Source of the DNA: Fibrobacter succinogenes
GTDB taxonomy: Bacteria > Fibrobacterota > Fibrobacteria > Fibrobacterales > Fibrobacteraceae
Direction: 5' to 3'
Length of the DNA: 64,000 nucleotides
Assembly: GCA_902761355.1 (NCBI GenBank)
Contig: CACWJY010000006.1
Coordinates: forward strand, 41,862-105,861
Program-made: the position numbers and the translations under genes
The notes under the pieces: model-generated
Databases searched by the model: none
Seen by the model: only the letters and a program-made list of their open reading frames with translations
What the model was told of the DNA's origin: nothing
Part shown: positions 59,665 through 64,000 of the stretch, in pieces
Layout of the letters: each line of letters begins with the position of its first letter
Position numbering within the stretch: position 1 is the first letter of the stretch

Positions 59665-61485
59665 TTAGTCCCCGTTGCTCGTGGAGTTGTCCGAAAGCGA
59701 AAGCACGGCGAGGAACGCCTTCTGTGGCACTTCGACAGAGCCGATGCTCTTCATGCGCTTCTTACCTTCCTTCTGCTTTTCGAGGAGCTTACGCTTACGG
59801 GTGATGTCACCGCCATAGCACTTGGCAAGCACGTCCTTGCGAACGGCCTTCACCGTAGAACGGCTGATAATCTTTCCGCCGATGGCGCCCTGAATAGCCA
59901 CGTCGAACTGCTGGCGCGGAATGAGGTCCTTCAGCTTCACGCAGATGGCGTTGGCGTAGGTGTGGGCCTTGTCCTTGTGGATGATCACCGAGAAGGCATC
60001 CACCGGGTCCCCGTTCAACAGGATGTCGAGCTTCACCAGGTTGTTGCGCCTGTATTCGCTCGGGGCGTAGTCGAGGCCCGCATAGCCGCGGCTTACGGAC
60101 TTCAGGCGGTCGTAGAAGTCGAACATGATTTCGGCGAGCGGCAGGTTGTACTTGAGAATCACCTTTTCTTCGTCGAGGTATTCCATGGTCTCGAACTCGC
60201 CGCGTTTTTCTTCGCAGAGCGTCATGAGTGCGCCCACGAATTCCTTGGGCGTAAAGATCTGTGCCTTCACGTAAGGTTCTTCGATGTGATCGTAACGGCT
60301 GGCGTCGGGGAGCTTGGAGGGACTTTCGATTTTCACCATGGAGCCATCACTCATGTACACGTGGTATTCCACGTTCGGTACGGTCGTGATGATGTCCACA
60401 TTGAATTCTCGGTCGAGGCGTTCCTGTACGATTTCCATGTGCAAGAGCCCGAGGAAGCCGGTGCGGAAGCCAAAGCCGAGTGCTTCGGAAGTTTCGGGTT
60501 CCCAGCTCAAGGCGGAATCGTTCAGGCGGAGTTTTTCCAATGCTTCGCGCAAGTCCTTGTAGTCTTCCGGGTTGATGGGGTAGATGCCGGAATAGATCAT
60601 CGGCAAAATGTCCTTGTAGCCCGGGAGCGGTTCTGCTGCAGGGTTGGCGGAATCGGTCAAGGTGTCGCCGATTTTCACGTCGCTGATGGTCTTCACGTTT
60701 GCAAGCACGTAACCCACCATGCCTTCCGAAAGTTCGGGGCGTGGGTCGCGGCGCATGCTGAAGGTTCCGACTTCGGTCACCATGTATTCGCCGCCGGTCT
60801 TCATCATCTTGATTTTCATGCCGGCTTTGAGGGTGCCTTCTACAATGCGGATGTAGTTGATCACGCCGCGGTAGGAGTCGTACACCGAATCAAAGATAAG
60901 GGCTTTCAGAGGCTTTCCGCTATCACCTTTGGGTGCGGGAATTTCGTCGACAATCTTGTCGAGCACCTGCTCCACGTTCAGGCCGGTCTTTGCTGAAATG
61001 CGGGGAATCTTGTCGGGGTCGTAACCCAGAAGGTCGCCCACCAGCTGAGCAATATGGTCGGGCTGTGCGCCCGGCAAGTCCACCTTGTTCAGCACCGGGA
61101 TGATTTCCAGATCGTTTTCCAGGGCCAGGTAGAGGTTCGAAAGAGTCTGGGCTTCGATACCTTGACTTGCGTCTACCACCAAAATTGCGCCTTCGCATGC
61201 GGCCAGGGAACGGCTGACTTCGTAGGTAAAGTCCACGTGCCCCGGAGTATCGATCATGTTCAGGATATATTCTTTGCCGTCTTTTTCGTACACCATGCGG
61301 ATGGCGTGGGCCTTGATGGTAATACCGCGTTCGCGTTCGAGGTCCATGTCGTCCAAAAGCTGGTTCATCATCTCGTTTTTGGAGACGGTCTTGGTCAGTT
61401 CGATCATGCGGTCGGCAAGGGTAGATTTGCCGTGGTCAATGTGGGCGATAATGCTAAAATTTCGAATATTGTCGTTTTGCGGCAT
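59665..61485 (-). CDS. lepA: Elongation factor 4 (LepA)
   Basis: A 606-residue translational GTPase related to EF-G that acts on stalled or mistranslocated ribosomes. The ATG at 61485 ([22 protein letters not shown]) fits the family length; an in-frame open extension to 61755 is not used. G1 [10 protein letters not shown]3 DTPGHVDF, G4 NKVDLPGA, and the LepA-specific C-terminal region ([38 protein letters not shown]) are all present. A CTATATT box lies at 61531-61537, 45 bases upstream. First gene of lepA-lepB. Confidence 0.97.
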   Translation of the reverse strand: MPQNDNIRNFSIIAHIDHGKSTLADRMIELTKTVSKNEMMNQLLDDMDLERERGITIKAHAIRMVYEKDGKEYILNMIDTPGHVDFTYEVSRSLAACEGAILVVDASQGIEAQTLSNLYLALENDLEIIPVLNKVDLPGAQPDHIAQLVGDLLGYDPDKIPRISAKTGLNVEQVLDKIVDEIPAPKGDSGKPLKALIFDSVYDSYRGVINYIRIVEGTLKAGMKIKMMKTGGEYMVTEVGTFSMRRDPRPELSEGMVGYVLANVKTISDVKIGDTLTDSANPAAEPLPGYKDILPMIYSGIYPINPEDYKDLREALEKLRLNDSALSWEPETSEALGFGFRTGFLGLLHMEIVQERLDREFNVDIITTVPNVEYHVYMSDGSMVKIESPSKLPDASRYDHIEEPYVKAQIFTPKEFVGALMTLCEEKRGEFETMEYLDEEKVILKYNLPLAEIMFDFYDRLKSVSRGYAGLDYAPSEYRRNNLVKLDILLNGDPVDAFSVIIHKDKAHTYANAICVKLKDLIPRQQFDVAIQGAIGGKIISRSTVKAVRKDVLAKCYGGDITRKRKLLEKQKEGKKRMKSIGSVEVPQKAFLAVLSLSDNSTSNGD

Positions 61486-61530
61486 ATGCGTGGTGCAGTT
61501 GTCGTGTTGAGTTTTTAATATTTCGGGGTA

Positions 61531-61537
61531 AATATAG
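61531..61537 (-). promoter_or_regulatory. CTATATT -10-like box for lepA
   Basis: Minus-strand CTATATT 45 bases upstream of the lepA start; similar box to other genes, but leaving a normal leader. Confidence 0.4.
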
Positions 61538-61568
61538 AAAATGCTCAAAATAGCTTTGACGAAAATAG

Positions 61569-61575
61569 CTATATT
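61569..61575 (+). promoter_or_regulatory. CTATATT -10-like box 9 bases before the cyclophilin start
   Basis: CTATATT-TGGGGGAGT-ATG; a GGGGGAG run also sits at Shine-Dalgarno distance, so initiation may not be strictly leaderless. Confidence 0.45.
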
Positions 61576-61584
61576 TGGGGGAGT

Positions 61585-62157
61585 ATGAAAATGTTTTCTT
61601 GTTTGTCTAAATCCAATGTGCATAATCCATTGGGTCTTGTTGTATTTACGATTATTCTTGTTCTTGGAGTATTTAATTTCGGTTGTGCCGAAGGAAAGCG
61701 CTTTGACAAGGATTATTCTGGAATTAAGGCAATCGAAGCAATCATTGAAACTCACGAAGGTAAAATTGTCATTGACCTCGATTTCAAGTCTGCTCCGAAT
61801 ACGGTCGCAAATTTTGTAGACTTGTCAAACAAGGGCTTTTACAAGGGACTTCGCTTTCACCGTGTTATTCAGGGTTTCATGATTCAGGGGGGAGACCCCG
61901 AAGGTAATGGCACCGGAGGCCCCGGCTATACCATCGATGACGAAATCAGCAAGCTTACCCATGAAGCCGGCGTGATTTCGATGGCGAATCGCGGCCCGAA
62001 TACGAACGGTTCTCAGTTCTTTATTACGCAGACGCCGCAGCACCACTTGGATGGTAAGCATACTGTCTTTGGCAAGGTCCTCGAAGGCGAGGATGTTGTC
62101 TGCCGTATTGAACAAGACGATCCCATTATTAACATCACTATCGTAGAGAAGAAGTAA
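61585..62157 (+). CDS. Cyclophilin-type peptidyl-prolyl isomerase lipoprotein
   Basis: A 190-residue isomerase of the cyclophilin family. A hydrophobic signal ([19 protein letters not shown]) ends with a lipobox-like FNFGC, so it is probably periplasmic and membrane anchored. Core motifs: [31 protein letters not shown] (trimmed here as [14 protein letters not shown]), [17 protein letters not shown], and [18 protein letters not shown]. The catalytic Arg (FHRV) and Phe/Gln residues are present. It is followed after 3 bases by the H1/DksA fusion gene. Confidence 0.93.
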   Translation: MKMFSCLSKSNVHNPLGLVVFTIILVLGVFNFGCAEGKRFDKDYSGIKAIEAIIETHEGKIVIDLDFKSAPNTVANFVDLSNKGFYKGLRFHRVIQGFMIQGGDPEGNGTGGPGYTIDDEISKLTHEAGVISMANRGPNTNGSQFFITQTPQHHLDGKHTVFGKVLEGEDVVCRIEQDDPIINITIVEKK

Positions 62158-62160
62158 TCT

Positions 62161-63207
62161 ATGAGTTCAAAAAAAGTTGCGTCTAAGGATTCTAAAGCTA
62201 AGAAGCCTGCTGCAAAAGTAGCTGCTCCTGCCAAGAAGGCCGCTCCGGCTAAGAAATCTGCAGCCCCTGCCAAGAAGGCCGCTCCGGCTAAGAAACCTGC
62301 CGCTCCTGCAAAGAAGGCTGCACCGGCCAAGAAGGCCGCCCCGGCTCCTGCAAAGAAAGTTGCAACGGCCAAGAAGGCTGCTCCGGCTCCTGCAAAGAAG
62401 GTTGCACCGGCCAAGAAGGCCGCTCCGGCTCCTGCAAAGAAGGTTGCACCTGCTAAGAAGGCCGCCCCGGCTCCCGCCAAGAAGGCTGCGGCCCCGGCTA
62501 AGAAGCCTGTCGCTGTCGCAAAATCTGCACCGGCCAAGAAGGCTGCACCGGCTCCCGCCAAAAAGCCTGCTCCCGTCGCAGCTCCCGCTGCTGTTAAGGC
62601 TAAGCCCGCCCCTAAGGAAAATGTGGTCGTAAAACCTGAACCGGAAGTTGTCGAAGTTCCTAAGCCGGTTGTCGAAGAAAAACACTCCGACAAGAAGCCG
62701 AAGGTTGAGTACGATTATGCCGTGCTTCTGCAGGGCGTCAAGAGACTTTCTAAGACCATCATGTTTATCAAGGTCGACGAGACCGAAGACCGCTCCAATA
62801 AGAAGAAGATGTCTTCGGAACTCAAGAGCCTCGAAATGAAGCCGACTTCTTCGATACGTCACAAGGCCTCTCTTGCCGAAGAAACTCAGGAAGAATTGAC
62901 CGAGCGAATCCTCAAGGAACTCGAAGAACAGAACATGATTTTCGAAAGGGAAGCATCCACGCAGATGTGCACCCGCTGCAACCGCAACCTTGTTTCGCCT
63001 GAATTCTGGGTCGATAAGCATCTGGGCTATTGCGAAGAATGTGCTGCAATCCTTAAGCTTGGTCAGTCCAAAGAAGCCCGTAAGGTGGAATACCAGCTGG
63101 GCGCCATGGATGGTGACTCGCTGGATGAAGAAGATGATGATATTATCGGACCGGACGCTGATGATCTGAAGGAAGCTGAAGAAGATCTCGCCGAAATGGA
63201 AGATTAG
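62161..63207 (+). CDS. Histone-H1-like (AKP-rich) / DksA-type zinc-finger fusion protein
   Basis: A 348-residue protein with three parts. Residues ~1-160 are a highly repetitive Ala/Lys/Pro tail made of PAKKAAPAKK-like units, encoded by tandem DNA repeats (about 62190-62580). This resembles the C-terminal tail of histone H1 and bacterial HU-like DNA-binding proteins. Residues ~185-310 form a DksA-like region with coiled-coil-type helices and a zinc finger of spacing C-x2-C-x17-C-x2-C (MCTRCNRN ... GYCEECA), the same spacing as DksA. The last ~35 residues are strongly acidic. DksA acts through RNA polymerase with ppGpp; the basic tail suggests nucleoid or RNA binding. Cytoplasmic. Confidence 0.85.
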   Translation: MSSKKVASKDSKAKKPAAKVAAPAKKAAPAKKSAAPAKKAAPAKKPAAPAKKAAPAKKAAPAPAKKVATAKKAAPAPAKKVAPAKKAAPAPAKKVAPAKKAAPAPAKKAAAPAKKPVAVAKSAPAKKAAPAPAKKPAPVAAPAAVKAKPAPKENVVVKPEPEVVEVPKPVVEEKHSDKKPKVEYDYAVLLQGVKRLSKTIMFIKVDETEDRSNKKKMSSELKSLEMKPTSSIRHKASLAEETQEELTERILKELEEQNMIFEREASTQMCTRCNRNLVSPEFWVDKHLGYCEECAAILKLGQSKEARKVEYQLGAMDGDSLDEEDDDIIGPDADDLKEAEEDLAEMED

Positions 63208-63236
63208 TTTATCTGATTCTTTTTTAGTAAAGTATG

Positions 63237-63270
63237 AAAAAAGTCCCGGTTTTTAACCGGGACTTTTTTG
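63237..63270. terminator. Terminator of the H1/DksA gene
   Basis: AAAAAAGTCCCGG / CCGGGACTTTTTT perfect stem with a TTTTTAA loop; serves as a bidirectional terminator. Confidence 0.9.
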
Positions 63271-63282
63271 ATTGAAAAATCA

Positions 63283-63420
63283 TTCTGGGCAAAGCCCGGA
63301 ATCTGTGAGCCTAAAGCGACTCGTATTAACGAGTCGTGTAGGCGACCTTTGGTCACTTAGCGCTTCAGCGCTTATGTGAACATGGCCACCTTTAGGTGGG
63401 AGCGAGTCCGAACGGTCTCA
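63283..63420. repeat. Array of five small hairpins beside serA
   Basis: In order: TTCTGGGC-AAA-GCCCGGAA (63283-63301); CGACTCGT-ATTA-ACGAGTCG (63317-63336), the reverse complement of the hairpin at 51343-51362; GACC-TTT-GGTC (63344-63354); AGCGC-TTCA-GCGCT (63359-63372); CCACC-TTTA-GGTGG (63386-63399). The element ends next to the serA stop codon. It shares a ~42-base core (63303-63344) with the ilvD element. Confidence 0.75.
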
Positions 63421-64000
63421 TTAGAAATGAATCACGCGGACCTTGATGACCTTGTCGAGCTTGGAAAGCTTTTCGACGATAGAATCATCGACCTTGCTTT
63501 CGACGTCAACGAGGTTGTAGCCGATCTTGCCATTGCTCTTGTTGCTGAAAGAAGCAATGTTGATGCCTTCGGCACCGAACACCTTCGTGATTTCAGAAAT
63601 CATGTTCGGAACGTCCTGGTTAATCACCACGACGCGGCTCTTGACGCCGGAGTGCGGGTGATCGACGAGGGCCGGGAAGTTCACGGAATTGCGGACGCAA
63701 CCGTATTCGATGTAGTCCTTCAATTCTTCGACAGCCATCACGGCGCAGTTTTCTTCGGCTTCTTCGGTAGAGGCGCCGAGGTGCGGGAAGCAAGTCACCT
63801 TGTCGTTCTTGATGAGGTCTGCATCCGGGAAGTCGCAGAGGTAACCCTGGAGAGAGCCAGAAGCGAGCATTTCGTTGACCGGAGCCATTTCCACGATACC
63901 GCCGCGGGCGAAGTTCATGATGTAGCTGCCCTTGAAGCCGGCGAGGTTCTTGCGGTTGAGGAGGTTCTCGGTAACGCCCTTGATGAACGGAACGTGCACG
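63421..64000 (-). CDS. serA: D-3-phosphoglycerate dehydrogenase SerA (partial)
   Basis: Oxidises 3-phosphoglycerate in serine synthesis. The gene runs off the right edge, so only the C-terminal ~193 residues are seen. They begin HVPFIKGVTENL and include FKGSYIMNFARGGIVEMAPV, the catalytic His in CFPHLGASTEEAEENCA, and a C-terminal ACT domain (residues ~115-193: RVVVINQDVPNMISEITKVF, NGKIGYNLVDVESKV) that in other bacteria allows serine feedback. Codon use in the tail is normal, unlike the ilvD tail. Confidence 0.94.
   Translation of the reverse strand, partial: VHVPFIKGVTENLLNRKNLAGFKGSYIMNFARGGIVEMAPVNEMLASGSLQGYLCDFPDADLIKNDKVTCFPHLGASTEEAEENCAVMAVEELKDYIEYGCVRNSVNFPALVDHPHSGVKSRVVVINQDVPNMISEITKVFGAEGINIASFSNKSNGKIGYNLVDVESKVDDSIVEKLSKLDKVIKVRVIHF

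Noticed and set aside
59632..60996. 454-codon plus-strand open frame over lepA
   Set aside because: Antisense to lepA, His/Val/Gln-biased, no homology-like motifs.
62190..62580. Tandem repeat in the H1-like tail as a possible satellite or CRISPR-like array
   Set aside because: It is in frame and encodes the PAKKAA-type tail; units vary in length and have no spacers.
1..64000. CRISPR arrays, rRNA operons and intact insertion sequences
   Set aside because: No regularly spaced repeats, rRNA sequence or transposase genes were found.

Overview
The window looks like a chromosomal segment of a Fibrobacter-type bacterium (a Gram-negative, anaerobic fibre degrader). The evidence is a modular GH43 enzyme with two carbohydrate-binding modules and a C-terminal sorting-type tail, a GH9 glycanase, very large cadherin-repeat surface proteins, many lipoproteins and predicted outer-membrane barrels, and an Mla-type lipid transport operon. 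The genus is inferred from gene content; no 16S rRNA gene is present.

Layout. (1) 1-2060: 3' part of the GH43 gene, cut by the window edge. (2) 2085-5868, minus strand: BamE-like lipoprotein, tpiA, secG, a tRNA-Leu(GAG), a tiny lipoprotein, murD and an identical second tRNA-Leu(GAG). (3) 5948-11407: a barrel-like protein, an antisense-overlapping secreted protein, then a FecR-domain lipoprotein / lipoprotein / LPP20-like operon. (4) 11579-15055: recA, pncC, a DUF5683-like membrane protein and a histidine phosphatase. (5) 15067-34224, a cell-surface block: a structured small RNA (possible SRP RNA), two paralogous giant cadherin-repeat proteins (1517 and 2905 aa), a SUI1/YciH factor, and a second FecR protein directly joined to a 1038-residue beta-helix plus barrel protein. 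(6) 34328-36067: a GH9 enzyme without signal peptide. (7) 36053-42416: ddl-tsaB-rimI-ElyC-like operon, a MORN/YwqK-like protein, and dnaA. (8) 42576-49857: putP, a Nif3-family gene, an M23 peptidase, a lamin-tail-like protein, a small barrel, a PAS-only membrane protein and a rhodanese lipoprotein. (9) 49922-53772: ribD, ilvD, a DUF5662-like gene. (10) 53776-58527: an rRNA methyltransferase gene behind an mlaEFD-plus-lipoprotein operon. (11) 58569-64000: lepA-lepB, a cyclophilin lipoprotein, a histone-H1-like/DksA-zinc-finger fusion, and the 3' part of serA.

How parts work together. Envelope biogenesis dominates: SecG, signal peptidase, BamE-like, the Mla system, MurD, Ddl, an M23 hydrolase and an ElyC-like factor would build and maintain the wall and outer membrane carrying the giant adhesin-like proteins and FecR-linked barrels. 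The two FecR loci share a homologous C-terminal domain but have no sigma factor or TonB receptor beside them, so they are not classic FecIR signalling loci.

Non-coding signals are unusually informative. A C-TATATT-like -10 box lies 6-9 nt before several start codons, implying leaderless transcripts; the M23 gene shows it with a TTGACT -35 at 17 bp. The last 12 codons of ilvD exist twice, the copies differing at 12 of 39 bases, all silent, with a hairpin-rich repeat between them. A related repeat follows serA, and a 7-bp-arm palindrome sits in frame inside the rRNA methyltransferase gene.
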